NCBI RefSeq assembly: GCF_031143425.1
Contig: NC_090442.1
Location: 425,709,776 to 425,773,775 of the forward strand
Source: Pleurodeles waltl
Lineage: Eukaryota; Chordata; Amphibia; Caudata; Salamandridae
Direction of reading: 5' to 3'
DNA: 64,000 nt
Below the pieces are notes generated by a model. It was not told the origin of the DNA. It was given only the letters and a program-made list of their open reading frames with translations, and made no database searches. Numbering within the stretch: position 1 is the first letter of the stretch; every line of letters begins with the position of its first letter. Below are positions 11,340-22,305 of this stretch, one piece after another. The translations under genes and the position numbers were made by a program.

Positions 11340-12780
11340 TTCTTACTTGTGGAAAATCTTATGCTGTGTACAGTAGAACTGAGTTGGTCATGGCGGTAAG
11401 TGAATTGAAAAAGCAGTGGGCCTGAACTGAATGTTATAAAAGGTTATGAAAAAGACTTTCATTTGTGATATTAATTGCGAAAAGCATGTAAAAGTCAATA
11501 GGCAAATAACAGTGGATTGTAATTATTCAGTATTAAGGTCTGCAGAGAGGTACATTATTAAAGGGAATCCCACATATAATTGTAGTATGCAAGGGCTTTG
11601 ATAATGGCCACCACCTATGACAAATAGATGATTTAGAAAATTTGCATTATACAAATCCTTATAAGGCTCTTAGGAGATATAGCATTTTGCTTTGCCAGTT
11701 GTAATTTTGTATGCAATTGTAACTTTATGACGCATGATGGTTGTCTTGTGGGAAAGTTTACACTAAATACAGTAGGTTCAAGTTGGGTGTGGAGATAGGT
11801 CAATAATGTTCAGTATGAAACGTTATGACAAAGGCAGTAATTCTGGCTTATTTATTTTGACAAGCATTTATTTAATCCAAAATGTATTTACCTGTGTGTT
11901 GTTATTACACTGTTACTGATTGAAGACAGTTTTTTTTTATTTCAGGTAATCTCACAGATTACTGTAGTTGTTCACTGTGATAATCCTTGTGAGGCTCATT
12001 TGAGAGGGGTTGTTTATTGGTAAGCCAACTGTAAATGGTTACATATTTGTAAGTTTATAACTGTATGAAAGAGAGTTGACAGTTTATGTGCTTGTCAGTA
12101 GGCCTATTTTGGTTATGGTGTCAAGCCAACGATAAAGAAGTATAGCCCTATTGGTTAATTTGGAAAGTCACATCATATTCAATCAGTTTTAGCTGTTTCT
12201 TGGGAAATGTTCTGACAAAGCCAGTTTGCCTGACTTACGTCTCATAAAAAACATGTGTTAAAGACAATAGACTTTAGGGGATGTATTCCTATTACACTGT
12301 GCTAAAGACTATAGGCAGGTATTCTGTTACATGGAATCTCACAGATTACAAAACTAGGCAAGGGTTTCAGCTTGGGTGGGCCCTCATTCAAACAAACCAA
12401 GGGGAAACCCAATTTGCAGAATAATAATCCTTAGTAGGTAGGCCCTTAAGGAGAGATTTTATATTGTTTTGACAACTGTTACATTATACCGAATGGTTGA
12501 CTTTGTGGAATCAATGCAGTGGGTAGCTGGTTATGGTGACAAGCCAATGTTACGGTCATATGTCTGAGTGGTTCATTGGGAAAAGTTATTTCAGATCTGT
12601 TTATTATGGAACGTTATGGCTAAGGTTGCCGGTTTGTTTTACCTATTATGAAATACGTATGTTAAACTCATTAGGCATTTAAGGATGTATTATTTCTGCA
12701 CGTCTTAAAACTTGCAGGCATGTATGTTGTTACATGAAATTTTCCAAATTATCTTTGTAGTTTTGGCTTTTAATGCTGAT
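11340..12780 (+). repeat. Four diverged tandem units of about 385-415 bp
   Basis: One landmark word recurs at steady spacing: GAATCCCACATATAATTGTAG (11.56 kb; in the next copies AATCTCACAGATTAC at 11.945 kb and 12.335 kb, and AATTTTCCAAATTATC at 12.74 kb). A second set also lines up: GGTCATGGCGG (11.39), GGTTATGGTGTCAAGCCAA (12.11) and GGTTATGGTGACAAGCCAA (12.53). A third set is GTTATGA/GTTATGG followed by AAAG or AAGG (11.44, 11.83, 12.60). Units differ by many substitutions and indels, so the array is old. It has no coding potential and no link to a known transposon that I can see. Confidence 0.6.
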
Positions 12781-12889
12781 TACTCCCTTTGACGTTAGGG
12801 GTAGAAGATTTGAACTGTAATAGTTCTTGCTAGAATCTCTTCAGAAAACCGTAGATGCTTAGTTGTCTGCAAGGATCTTCTAATAAAAA

Positions 12890-13240
12890 AAAATAACAAC
12901 ATCCACACTCTGATAGCTTGGCACAGGACAGTCAGGCTTAATTTAGAGGCATTGTGTAAAGTATCTATGCAGCACTTCAAACAGTAATAAAGTGAAACCA
13001 CAACAGAAGAAAAATCCCACACCAATTTAGACCAATAGAGTAAATAATAATAAATAAATCAAGATCAAAACAACAAAAATACAATCATTAGAACCAGAGA
13101 TAAGCCAGTTTAAAGATTTAAGTTTAAATAGCACCAAAATGCACAAAGTACCAACTGTGGTTGTCTGGTTGCACCGGACCGGATAAAAAGCACAAGTTGA
13201 GGCTGACTGAGATGAGCACGGGCCAGTATTAGTCATCAAA
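12890..13240 (+). repeat. Partial copy of the AGCTTGGCAC LTR-like family
   Basis: The order GATAGCTTGGCACAGGACAG, AGGCATTGTG, AAAGTATCTATGCAGCACTT, CAAACAGTAATA and AAGTGAAA is shared with the repeats starting at 56.70 kb and 61.42 kb. Only the first 350 bp or so is present here. Family assignment to LTRs is by analogy with the 61.4-kb copy. It is non-coding. Confidence 0.55.
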
Positions 13241-14377
13241 TGCCTAATCTATCACATTGTGAAATACCTTAGAACTGCCATGTCATTTCAAGTAAGGTAA
13301 TGATTTTGGGTGTCAATTGTGAGCTAAGCTGTGTCTTTTTGCAAGGGATTGCTTACATTTATAAAGCCTTCCTTAGTTTGTTTCTCTAGGGCAGATACAT
13401 TTTCCGATAATAAATAAGACACTGTTGTGTTCCATGCATTGCTAATCACAAAAAAGGAAGCTGCTCCGAGGGAACATCTCAGTGTGGTTTTGTGTTATTA
13501 ACCAAATAGAAAGCAAACTAGGAATGCAAAACCAACATGCAAAACTGGTTTATCCGCATTTACTTCTACCGTCGATGCAAACAGAGAGACACGTTACCAA
13601 CCACCTCCTTTAGCACCTGATGAGAGAACCTGTTGTGATAGTAATGCACTATTTGCCTTAAATAAACACAGCATTTTAATCACATTGCACATTTGTTTAA
13701 CATCATGCTAGCTTCTTCCCTATTTCGAATAAGGTTTAACTCAAGATGCTGCGTTGAGAAACCTGCAGTTAAGAATCACAAAACCTGTAAATGAAAGAAA
13801 TTGAATTATCATCCAAAGCTCAGCAGTTGCCTTTTATATTTGTAAATCAGTCTACAAGTATTGCCAGTTCGATTTAATGGGCTCATGGTCTGTGAATCGA
13901 GAAGCCAATGAGAGAAACAGAGCACAGGCTCAAACCAATGCTCCCAGTTTCTTTTCAGGAAGTCCCTTGAGTGGGATCCGATTGGGCCTTACAATGGCGG
14001 CTAAAGTCACAGAACGCACCCACCCTGATGAGAATCTTTAGACCCCCTTTAGGTGCTACAAAATGACTTGGGGGGGAGGCAGTGTCAGTGGGCAAAGATT
14101 GTAATGAAAGCCAAAGGCTTCATGCCCCATAACCATGGACCACTGGGAGAGCCAATGCCCTCTGTGAAAAAGGGAAAAAATGTATCCAGTATGGATGGAA
14201 AAAGCTGTATGTAGCAGTCCGCCACCTAAGGAGTACACAGGCCGGATCCTTGCTGTGCACTTTTTGCATAGTTTTAGGTTTGGTCGTTTTGATGAACTAA
14301 AACCTGACAAGTGTGTCTAGGCACTATGGACCAGAATTACTAAAGATTTGCATCAGAGCTAGTGTGAATGAAAGCAC
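13241..14377. other. No feature seen
   Basis: Mixed-composition sequence without recognisable protein similarity, terminal repeats or tandem structure. Confidence 0.45.
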
Positions 14378-14380
14378 TAA

Positions 14381-14905
14381 GGGGCAGATTTAAGAAAAGT
14401 GGCGCTGCACCCAGGACAGTGCCACTTTCCTTGAGCTCCTTAGCGCCCACCTATCACCACCATGTGTGCGTCTTTTTTAAACTACGGCGCACTATAGCGC
14501 AGGGTAGGGGGCAATAGGTTCAACATTTGTGACGCTATTGATGTACTGTCCAGGGTTAGCACCAACCCTGAATAGTACAAAGGGGCCCATTTTAACCAAT
14601 GGGGTGATCCCTTTTAACGCCTGCTCTGAGCAGAAGCAGAAAATGCCCGTAAAAATGACGCAAAGAAATCTCTTAGATTTCTTTATGCCATTTTTTCGGC
14701 CCCACTAATGGGGGAACACCCCCTTGCACACATTATGCTTGGTGCGGGCATAATGTGGCTCAAGGGGTTACAAAGTGGTGCAATGCATGCAATGTGCCAC
14801 TTTGTAAATATGGTGCACGTTTTTTTGCCAGCTAACGCCACATTAGCATAAAAAAATGATGCTAATGTGTCATTAGATGAGGCTAGGCCCTCTTAAATCT
14901 GGGCC
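14381..14905 (-). mobile_element. Harbinger-type MITE, TSD TAA
   Basis: 525 bp with terminal inverted repeats: left GGGGCAGATTTAAGA, right (reversed) GGCCCAGATTTAAGA. It is flanked on both sides by TAA (14378-14380 and 14906-14908). A 3-bp TAA/TTA duplication is the hallmark of PIF/Harbinger insertion. The body has several internal hairpins (for example GCCTGCTCTGAGCAG-like and the stem around ATGCATGCA). It is the same family as 18034-18537 but in opposite orientation: both contain CCTGCTCTGAGCAG or CCTGCTCAGAGCAG, a GGGGGAAC/GTTCCCCC block and AAAGTGG-GCAATGCATGCA. No coding capacity; mobilisation would need a transposase in trans. Confidence 0.8.
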
Positions 14906-14988
14906 TAAAGTGGCAACTGTGATTAACTATCCATTCAAAAGATGTTCTGTGCTGGCAAGATGCTATTTTCTCAGCACAAAAACACTTT

Positions 14989-15629
14989 GGGACTCATTTG
15001 CAAGGCTCTAGCATCAGACTGCACCACCAGAACGTCCTTTTTATGATGCTCCGGTGGCGCAGTGTGCCCCCCCATATTTACAAGGCCACACAAAGCCACC
15101 TTGCAAGGCTTTTCATGACCTTATAAATATTGACCCCTTTCACGCATAACACTGCATGTGTGTTGCTTGGGGTGTTTCCACGCAATACCAATGGAACCCG
15201 AAGAAATCTGATGCATTCCCGTATTAACAAATCTAGGAATGCCTCAAATTCCTACACCACCTCAGAGGTGGCGTGAGAGTGATGCAATGGGGAGGAAAAT
15301 ATTTCTCCTGTTTTTACTTTTTTCGATGTGTGCTGCATTTTGCAGCACGCATACAAAGAGGAAACAACTCTTGTGATTGTTTTTGTGCAGGAAGATGTCC
15401 CTTCCTGCACAAAAGCATCACCCCCCACAATGCAAGCACCTTTGCACCATGTTGCAAGAGTGCCTGCGTTGGCGCATGGCAGCAATTAGTGTGCCAGCGC
15501 AGATGGAAAGTTCAGAACTGCACCTTATCTTGTAGATATTGCAATTTCGGCCCTTTCACGGTGGCGCAGGGCAGCACAGCAAGGCACTTGCTGCACTGCC
15601 TTACGCCACGTGCCTTGTAAATGAAGTCC
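14989..15629. mobile_element. MITE with GGGACTCATTTGCAAGGC ends, TSD TTT
   Basis: 641 bp bounded by GGGACTCATTTGCAAGGC on the left and, reversed, GGACTTCATTTACAAGGC on the right. Both sides are flanked by TTT. The ends closely resemble those of the two elements that follow (GGACCTCATTTA-AAGGCC). The interior has cysteine-rich chance frames on both strands but no recognisable protein. Confidence 0.65.
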
Positions 15630-15636
15630 TTTACTT

Positions 15637-16250
15637 CTATGGGTGGGCCAGTGGAAACACTATGGGGACCTCATTTACTAGGCCTTTGCACCACTTTTGC
15701 CTCATTTTTTTTGGACACAATGGTGGCACAAGCAGTTCTCTACACTGCTCCACATTTACAAGTTGATGCATTTACAAACTGAAGCATTGGGCCCAATGTG
15801 TCAGCTTGTAAAGCCTTTGTCACACCTGCACCAGGTATAATGCATGCAACGTCGGCATTGCCATGGGAAAAGCCAAGCAGAACTGATGCAGTGAAACTTA
15901 CAACATTTCACTACATCATTCTGCAACTTCACTGCGTCAGAAATTTACCGCCTGCTTAGAGCAGGCGTAAAACTGTCTCAGGGCTTTTCTCAATGGGGGG
16001 AGCTCTGGAGTCGCATAATTTTTGTTGATGCTAGTCCAGCAATGTGTGAGTTTAGGGCTACAGATGCATCAGAATTTCTGACACATTTTTTAAAACATCT
16101 GCCATGGAGCTCTGTACTGTAAATACAATGCATACATGGCATCGTTAAGGGGTTGTAGGGCAGCGCAAGGAAGCTGTCACACAGGAGCTAATGCGGCACA
16201 TTATTGTAAAAGAGGCTCTATGGGTGTTTCCACTGGTCCACCCACAGTAA
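15637..16250. repeat. Inverted repeat split by a MITE in its loop
   Basis: GGGTGGGCCAGTGGAAACAC (about 15644-15663) and GTGTTTCCACTGGTCCACCC (about 16223-16242) are complementary over 20 bp with one mismatch. Removing the element between them would leave a hairpin with a TATG-type loop. TATGG occurs at both edges of the inserted element, so insertion appears to have happened in the loop. Confidence 0.6.
15666..16218. mobile_element. MITE, first of two related copies
   Basis: About 553 bp. Starts GGACCTCATTTACTAGGCC and ends with TTGTAAAAGAGGCTC (reversed: GAGCCTCTTTTACAA). The interior matches 16278-16725 in order: GGTGGCACAAG, CTCTACACTGCTCCA, GATGCATTGGGC, CACCTGCACCAGGTATAATG, AAAAGCCA-GCAGAACTG and GATGCTAGTC-AGCA. 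A perfect palindrome, CGCCTGC with GCAGGCG around TTAGA, lies at about 15950. No coding capacity. Confidence 0.7.
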
Positions 16251-16277
16251 TGCCTCATTATTGCACAATGGTACAAA

Positions 16278-16725
16278 GGACCTCATTTATAAGGCCTTAG
16301 CACCACTGTTTCATTTTTTTACGCAACTGTGGCACAAGTGGTGCTGTACACTGCTCCATATTGACACTGATGCATTGGGCTCAATGCGTCAGTTTGTAAA
16401 GCCTTGTGTCACATTATACCTGCGCCAGGTATAATGTATGCAAGGTAGGCGTTCCCACATGAAAAGCCACGCAGAACTGTCACAGTGAAATTTACATTTC
16501 ACTGCGTCATGTTGCGATTTCACTAATTTTTTTAATGCTAGTCGAGCAGTGCACAAGTTTAGCTCCACAGATGCGCAAGAATGTCTGACGCATCTGTGAA
16601 AACATGCACCATTGAGCTCTTTATTTTAAATACAGCACATCCATGACATCGTTAGAGGGTCATAAGGCAGTACAGGAAATCTGACACGTCGGAGCTGATG
16701 CGTCAGATTCTTGTAAATGAGGCCC
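16278..16725. mobile_element. MITE, second related copy, TSD AAA
   Basis: 448 bp with ends GGACCTCATTTATAAGGCC and, reversed, GGGCCTCATTTACAAGAA. AAA flanks both sides (16275-16277 and 16726-16728). It is the same family as 15666-16218, in the same direction and only about 60 bp away; it is about 105 bp shorter. Non-coding. Confidence 0.75.
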
Positions 16726-16886
16726 AAAGTGTTTAGAGGCAAAGCCGTTCTACTGAAAAAGCCAGATGAAACTTTGCTTAAAAATTGAAACTTACTTGAA
16801 GCAGGAGCAAACACGGAGGAATCTGTTGCCATTTCCCAGAAACTGATGCATTGTAAGTTAGCTGCAACGTGTAGTAAACATTAAAT

Positions 16887-16983
16887 GGGGCTTATTTACA
16901 AGCCCCTTGTGCCGTCAGTGGGTCACTTTTTTCCATATAAAAAGTGAAGCACCTGCAGCGCCAGGGGCTTATAAATAAGTCCC
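16887..16983. mobile_element. 97-bp MITE, TSD AAT
   Basis: Starts GGGGCTTATTTACAAGCCCC and ends, reversed, GGGACTTATTTATAAGCCCC, so the terminal repeats cover about 20 bp each. AAT is duplicated at 16884-16886 and 16984-16986. No coding capacity. End sequence GGG-CTTATTT resembles the GGACCTCATTT ends upstream. Confidence 0.75.
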
Positions 16984-16986
16984 AAT

Positions 16987-18030
16987 GTGTCTTAACCATC
17001 TGCATTTGTCTGTGCACAGGAATTTGTACAAGACGGGTACACTTTCAGGACAAATCTGAGGCTACAGAGCTCAGTCACCTATGTGTCATGATGTGAGGCT
17101 CTGCATGGCGCTAGGCAGTCTGTGTGTACTGCAGGGAACATCACCAGCAGCAGGCCAATCTTTGTGGAGATGGCACCACTTACCCTTGCACGCAACACTG
17201 CACCACACATTTGAATCCTGGGTTGTGTTGTATGAAATCTTGGTAAATTGGGACAATGCATTTACAATGCCAGAATAAGAACATACAAAGTCACGCGATT
17301 AACTTTAGGAGTAATGTTTTAAATCTCATTGGAAATCATAAATCATCTTCCTCCAATCTACTGTATACTCAGGCAGTTTAATTCTTATTTTTGCTACTAT
17401 CTTTGAGTACACATACATCTCACTCCTCTTCTTAATAGAGAAAGTTACCCTAATTGGTTCAAGTTGCCTTTGCAAAACTCTGTGGTCGGGAAAAACATGG
17501 ACAGGCTTTTCACTCCCCATTAGAAACAAAAGTGCCCTAGGGGTGTACTAGATGTATGCGCCCCCTTTCTGTGTCCTCAATGCACTTTGGAAGTACAGAA
17601 GGGGTTGCAGACGGTTGCATTGCCCATTCTGTAATGATCCTTGAGGCGGGGTTCCCTCATTTACATGGGGTGTGCACAAATGAGAGTAACAGTTTGCCTC
17701 AGCAACCGTGCCATATTATGCACACGCAGAGAAAGAGGCGTCAGGAGGAGCATTGACTACAGTGGGACCATGGGGACACTTGCAAGGGGAGAATAGGGGT
17801 TTGAAGGACTCCCTAAATATTCCCTTACATACATATTGATTGTATGACATCAAGTAATGTCTAATATTAAAGGTGCAGACGAGTGTATGATGTTGCAGTA
17901 CATTTCAAAGCCCAGGCAGGCTTTGAAAAAAAGGAGCATTTTGGAATTGTTACTGTAGGTGACTGTTAGTGATGCCACACTGGTCAAAGAGGACTGTGCT
18001 TTTCTTTTCACAGGATGCCCCCTTAAGGAA
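16987..18030. other. No feature seen
   Basis: No recognisable gene. Short open frames on both strands have no similarity to protein families I know. Confidence 0.45.
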
Positions 18031-18033
18031 TTA

Positions 18034-18537
18034 GGGGTCAGATTTAAGAGTGGCTTGTGCCACTTTAGCTCCTCCTTAGCGAAAAAAAATTCCGCTAAGG
18101 TGGCCTTTCCCTATGCCATATTTACAAAGTGGCGCAATGCATGCATTGCACCACTTTGCAACCCTTTGCGCCACATTGTGCATGCACCATGCATAATCTA
18201 TACAAAGGGGGCGTTCCCCCGTTACGGGGACCACAAAAATGGCACAGTGGAATCTAAGGGATTCCACTGCGTCATTTTTTTTGGCTTCTTTTAACACCTG
18301 CTCAGAGCAGGCTTTAGAAGGGTGCACACCATTGATTAGAATGGGCCCCTATGTACTGTTTAGGATTAGCGCCAAACTTTTGGCGCAAACCCTGAACAGT
18401 AGATAAATAGTGTCAAAAGTGTTGACGCTATTGCCCCCTACCCTGCGCCATGGTGCGCTGTATTTTAAATATGGCACACACATGGTGGTGTTAGTGGGGT
18501 GCTAAGGGGAAGAAGAAAACTTTTCTTAAATCTGCCC
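18034..18537 (+). mobile_element. Harbinger-type MITE, TSD TTA
   Basis: 504 bp, ends GGGGTCAGATTTAAGA and, reversed, GGGCAGATTTAAGAAAA, flanked by TTA at 18031-18033 and 18538-18540. It is the same family as 14381-14905 in inverted orientation. Internal hairpins include CCTGCTCAGAGCAGG (about 18297-18311) and GGCGCAATGCATGCATTGCA. The two copies form an inverted pair 3.1 kb apart. Confidence 0.8.
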
Positions 18538-18540
18538 TTA

Positions 18541-19066
18541 GGTATTTTCTGGCGTCATTACCTTGTCCTTTCTATCACACATTCAAACTCCAAGCAAAGG
18601 AGATGATTGGCTGTTTTTGTGAAACATCTTTGAAAGATAAGTGCACTTGTATGACAAAATAAGTATTTTATTGAATGTTAGCTATCTGCTACAGCAACTG
18701 CATGTTTCAAAAATAATATTTTTTTTTCTGATATCCAAGACGAGTTTTTCAAGGAATCCACAGCAAACAGCATCCAAGATGATTCTAAAAAAGCAGACAT
18801 ACCTTTTCCTTTTTGACAGGCGGTAAAAATGTTTTCATTTTAAAAATCTGAAGCCATTCGCCCAACTGGCAACACAACATGTTCTATTTAAATAAATCAA
18901 CAATATAGATAAGCTTCGTATAAGTGTTTACTATAGCCCACAAGAGGTCAGTATAAGTAAAGAAGTCAGCCACTTAAAACGTCTGGTACATTATTTCTGT
19001 CATTTTCGAAAAACCTCCGTGTTTGGGAAGAATGTATAAGCGTATCATATTCCAGTTTGAAACGAT
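18541..19066. other. AT-rich, no feature seen
   Basis: No supported gene, repeat end or hairpin. Confidence 0.45.
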
Positions 19067-19074
19067 GCTAGCAG

Positions 19075-19208
19075 CAGTGTCGTAACCAAACTTGAGCCCC
19101 CACCCAGTCGGGAGTTCTCAGGTCAAGTGCTTGCCGCCCATGAACAATTTATTGTACTGAGGGGGCCGCCCTGGAGCCCGCACCGCGGGGGCCCTTGTTA
19201 CGCCGGTG
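19075..19208. mobile_element. hAT-like MITE with 8-bp TSD
   Basis: 134 bp. The left end CAGTGTCGTAAC and the right end, reversed, CACCGGCGTAAC match the CAGTGGCGTA ends common in vertebrate hAT elements. Flanks GCTAGCAG (19067-19074) and TCTAGTAG (19209-19216) agree at 6 of 8 bases, as expected for an old 8-bp hAT duplication. The interior is GC-rich (GCCGCCCTGGAGCCCGC) and non-coding. Confidence 0.7.
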
Positions 19209-19274
19209 TCTAGTAGTGTTCCTAGCTATAGAAATTGATGTTGCGGATCTTGCTTATCTATAGCAATCAGAAAC

Positions 19275-20025
19275 AAGCATTTGCAATGCAATGGGTCTCG
19301 CATTACGTCCAGTTATAGCTCTATAAACTCCTAACCGGACTTTTCTTGCCACATTAAATGAAGAAAAAAAAAACGAGCACGATCGCGTCGCGCTGCGAAA
19401 TAAAGAGAAAAAGTAGTTGGCTTAGGAACCAAACGGAAAACATGGCGCCTGGTATGTTTCCAGACACCAGAAAAAGCATGACTATACATGCCTTTCATGA
19501 ATGAAACCAAGCTGATTGTAAATGGCAAGCCCACGAACCAATGAAAGTGACTGACTTAACATGGGTGTGGTTAAAATCCCCTTAAAGAGAGATTAGAAGA
19601 GGGATGGATTTGCACTTGCCCCTAAAAATGAATAGTGTAATCACTTTTGATTCTCTGTAGTAATGTTCCAAGTAGGCCTGAAGTCACTAGTTATGTGCAA
19701 ACAGAAGAAGAGATGTTTGGCTAACTTTCGCCACCAAACCAATGATGAAGTAGAGCAGTAGCGTAGCAAGGACTGGGCCGGCATTAGGTCACTGTGACTG
19801 GTGTGGCCGCATTGGGTGCTGAACCGAAGGAGGGGGCACTGACTTCAGGGGGTTCGCCCAAAAAATGTCAGACTGGTCGTCATTAGCGCTAAAGCCGGCA
19901 TTGAGAAAGGATGTCATGGGCCCTGGTGAATGCAAGAAAAACAAGCATTTGAAATGCAATAGGTCTTGAATTTGCTTGAGGTAGATTGTAAATTCATAAC
20001 TTGACTTTTCTTGCCCTATAAATTG
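19275..20025 (+). repeat. Pair of short direct repeats flanking a hAT-like insertion
   Basis: AAACAAGCATTTGCAATGCA (19271 on) followed by TAGCTCTATAAACTCCTAAC and GGACTTTTCTTGCC recurs at 19939 on as AAACAAGCATTTGAAATGCA, TAGATTGTAAATTC and TGACTTTTCTTGCC. Each copy is about 85 bp. Two members of a short dispersed repeat family; origin unknown. Confidence 0.55.
19756..19928. mobile_element. hAT-like MITE, decayed
   Basis: Starts CAGTAGCGTAGCAAGG, the typical hAT terminal word, and ends GGGCCCTGGTG, a shortened version of the right end seen at 19190-19208. The target-site duplication is not convincing. Non-coding. Confidence 0.5.
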
Positions 20026-20029
20026 GTCA

Positions 20030-21040
20030 ACCCTGCCTCATAATTTCGTCTTTGCATACTTATAATTCCAGTGAACCTGCATATGATTAAAGCACTTCCA
20101 TTTACCTTCTTCCTCTAGCTGCAGCAAAAAATGAAAATGTTGCTATTTAGCGTCCTAATTTAAATCTGACTTGCTAACTCCAATAGAATACCACCTCACC
20201 ATCAGAGTTGCTGGCTGGCTAACAGAATTCCCCCCACAAATGACACAAGACAGTCATAGAGGAGCAATAAACTAGAAGGGTCACCCAAACATATCAAGAG
20301 TGTTCAAACAGTCATAGTGTGATAAGGATGCTAAATTGGCCTGAAGCAGGGTCATAATTGTAATAAGGAGAGATTATTGAAACATATACAATTATCATGT
20401 TCGGGTACAGGGTCTGTCTCTACACTTCAGATACTATTTTCATTCTCTACACACATCTACTGCGCGTCTTTGAAGATTATGTTGTATCACTTATGGCTTT
20501 GGACTAAATATGATTGGATTTTAATTATCTCCTCGTGTGGATTATGTGGCACATTTTCTTTTACGCACAGTGTAGACATCCTTTTACTTACACCAATTTT
20601 TGATTGTCGGGTAATGTCATGTCCTTGTGTTTTAAACTCTTTTCCAAATAAGATTATATGTCCATCATTATATTTTACAGCCTTGAAAAAGTCACTTCGT
20701 GGTGAAACACGTGTTGGCTGTTAATAAATGGATTACCTATGAAGGACTATTGCTGACGGCTGGTAATGAACAAATAAATTATAAAGGACTATCGTTGACG
20801 TGAATAAATCACGTTTGCAACAAAGAAAATAATTGTTTTCTTTAAGGACTGGTTCTAAATTTTTATAACTCGGAAGCTATCATCTACATTCTAATTGTTC
20901 ATACCAGAGTGCTATGGTCTTAATTGGATACATATACAATTATCATATAATCCTTTATCAGAAATAAACTTTTGCCATTAGACTCTAATGCTGAAAACAG
21001 CCCCTAGAAGGCACTATAACAAAAATAATTTGTAAGAAAC
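20030..21040 (+). other. AT-rich; possible Penelope-type 3' tail at 20.69 kb
   Basis: No gene. At 20684-20725 the sequence CCTTGAAAAAGTCACTTCG followed by TGGTGAAACACGTGTTGG has the form of the conserved tail of many Penelope-like and related vertebrate repeats (TGAAGAAG...CGAAACGCGTTGG). This part can fold as a degenerate hammerhead-like motif, but the canonical CUGAUGA core is not present. Similarity is short; I report it with low confidence. Confidence 0.3.
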
Positions 21041-21348
21041 ATAGGCCCTCATTACAACCCTGGCGGTTGGTGGCAAATCGGCGGTAAAGAAAATTTAATC
21101 ACGACCATGGTGGAAACCGCCAACATAGACAGCCACTTTAACACTCCGACCGCCACGGCGGTACAAACAAACAGCATGACGGTCACCGCCAACAGAAAGG
21201 CGGAAGACAATGTACTGCCCACACCATTATGAGAGGCCAATCCGCCACCTTTTCTGGGGCGGATTCAACGCGAACAAAAACACGGCAGAAACTGGACTTG
21301 GAAGGGAAAACGCTCACCTCTACACACCTCACGAGGAACCAGGACGCC

Positions 21349-21431
21349 ATGGAGCCGGAACTCCAAATTCTACCTGCCATTGTCTTCCTGCTTCTCTACC
21401 AGGAGCACGACCGACGGCGGCGACGACCACG
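21349..21431 (+). CDS. Harbinger nuclease exon 1 (orphan)
   Basis: ATG opens MEPELQILPAIVFLLLYQEH and continues with a run of Arg residues to a GTGAGTAC splice donor at 21432. Length is 83 nt, identical to exon 1 of the 9-kb copy (39243-39325), and it ends in the same phase (two leftover bases). The hydrophobic LPAIVFLLLY plus Arg-run layout is conserved between copies. Its partner exon is absent because the element is cut at 23268, so it cannot make a nuclease. Confidence 0.75.
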
Positions 21432-22305
21432 GTGAGTACTGCATCTACGACACAGGGGAGGGGGGAGGGAAAAGAGAGTGACACACAAACGCAACACACA
21501 ATACCCCCACCCCCAACCTCACACACAACAACACACACACCAATCCATGTTGAAACATTAAATTTACAACCCCAAACCCCCGGAAGAACGCGAGGACAAA
21601 AGGAAATGATTTGAATGATTGTAATCAGGAAAAATCCATTGCTCAAAAATATATATACACTATTAACAAATATGTGCACCAAGAATTCAAGTCCATGTAC
21701 TGCACATACATAGTCTGTGGACCACTGGGCCCAAAATGCATGGGTGAGGCCCACACTCAATACTCAATCCAAACGGAGAGAACACTGCAGGGGCATCAGA
21801 TCGACCCTAGGGGACGGAAGGGGTGGGGGAAGTGTAGGGAAGAGGTCAAGGTTTGACAGGAAAAGTTTTTTAGACACACTGGGACGGGTAGATGGAGGGG
21901 GTTTGGGAGTGGAGGAAGAGGTAGTGGTTGTAGGAGGTGTTTGTTTGCTGACTTTGGGTGAAGGTGCATGGGCTGGATGCTGTTGTGAGGTGGATGGCTG
22001 TTACGTGGGTGTGTGTCTGCGTTTGTGTACTTTGGGAGGAGGGCTCACAGACACACTGGGAGAGGACACAGGGGATGTGTGAATGGTAGTGGGGTGGTGA
22101 GTGCACGTGAGCGGTGTGTGTTGATGGGCATGCTGGTGATGGACGTAGTGGCTGAAGATGAAGTGCATGCAGGTGTGAGCGGAGACGTGACAGTGAGGGA
22201 GGAGGGAGACGTGGAGGAGGGGGACACAGTGGAGGCAGTGGATGTTGGTATGTCTGCATGGGTATGATGCTTGTGTGAGTGCCTGTGGGATGTGTGGTGC
22301 TTATG

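Noticed and set aside
15252..15766. Cysteine-rich frames on both strands
   Set aside because: Located inside non-coding palindromic MITEs; palindromes give open frames on both strands.
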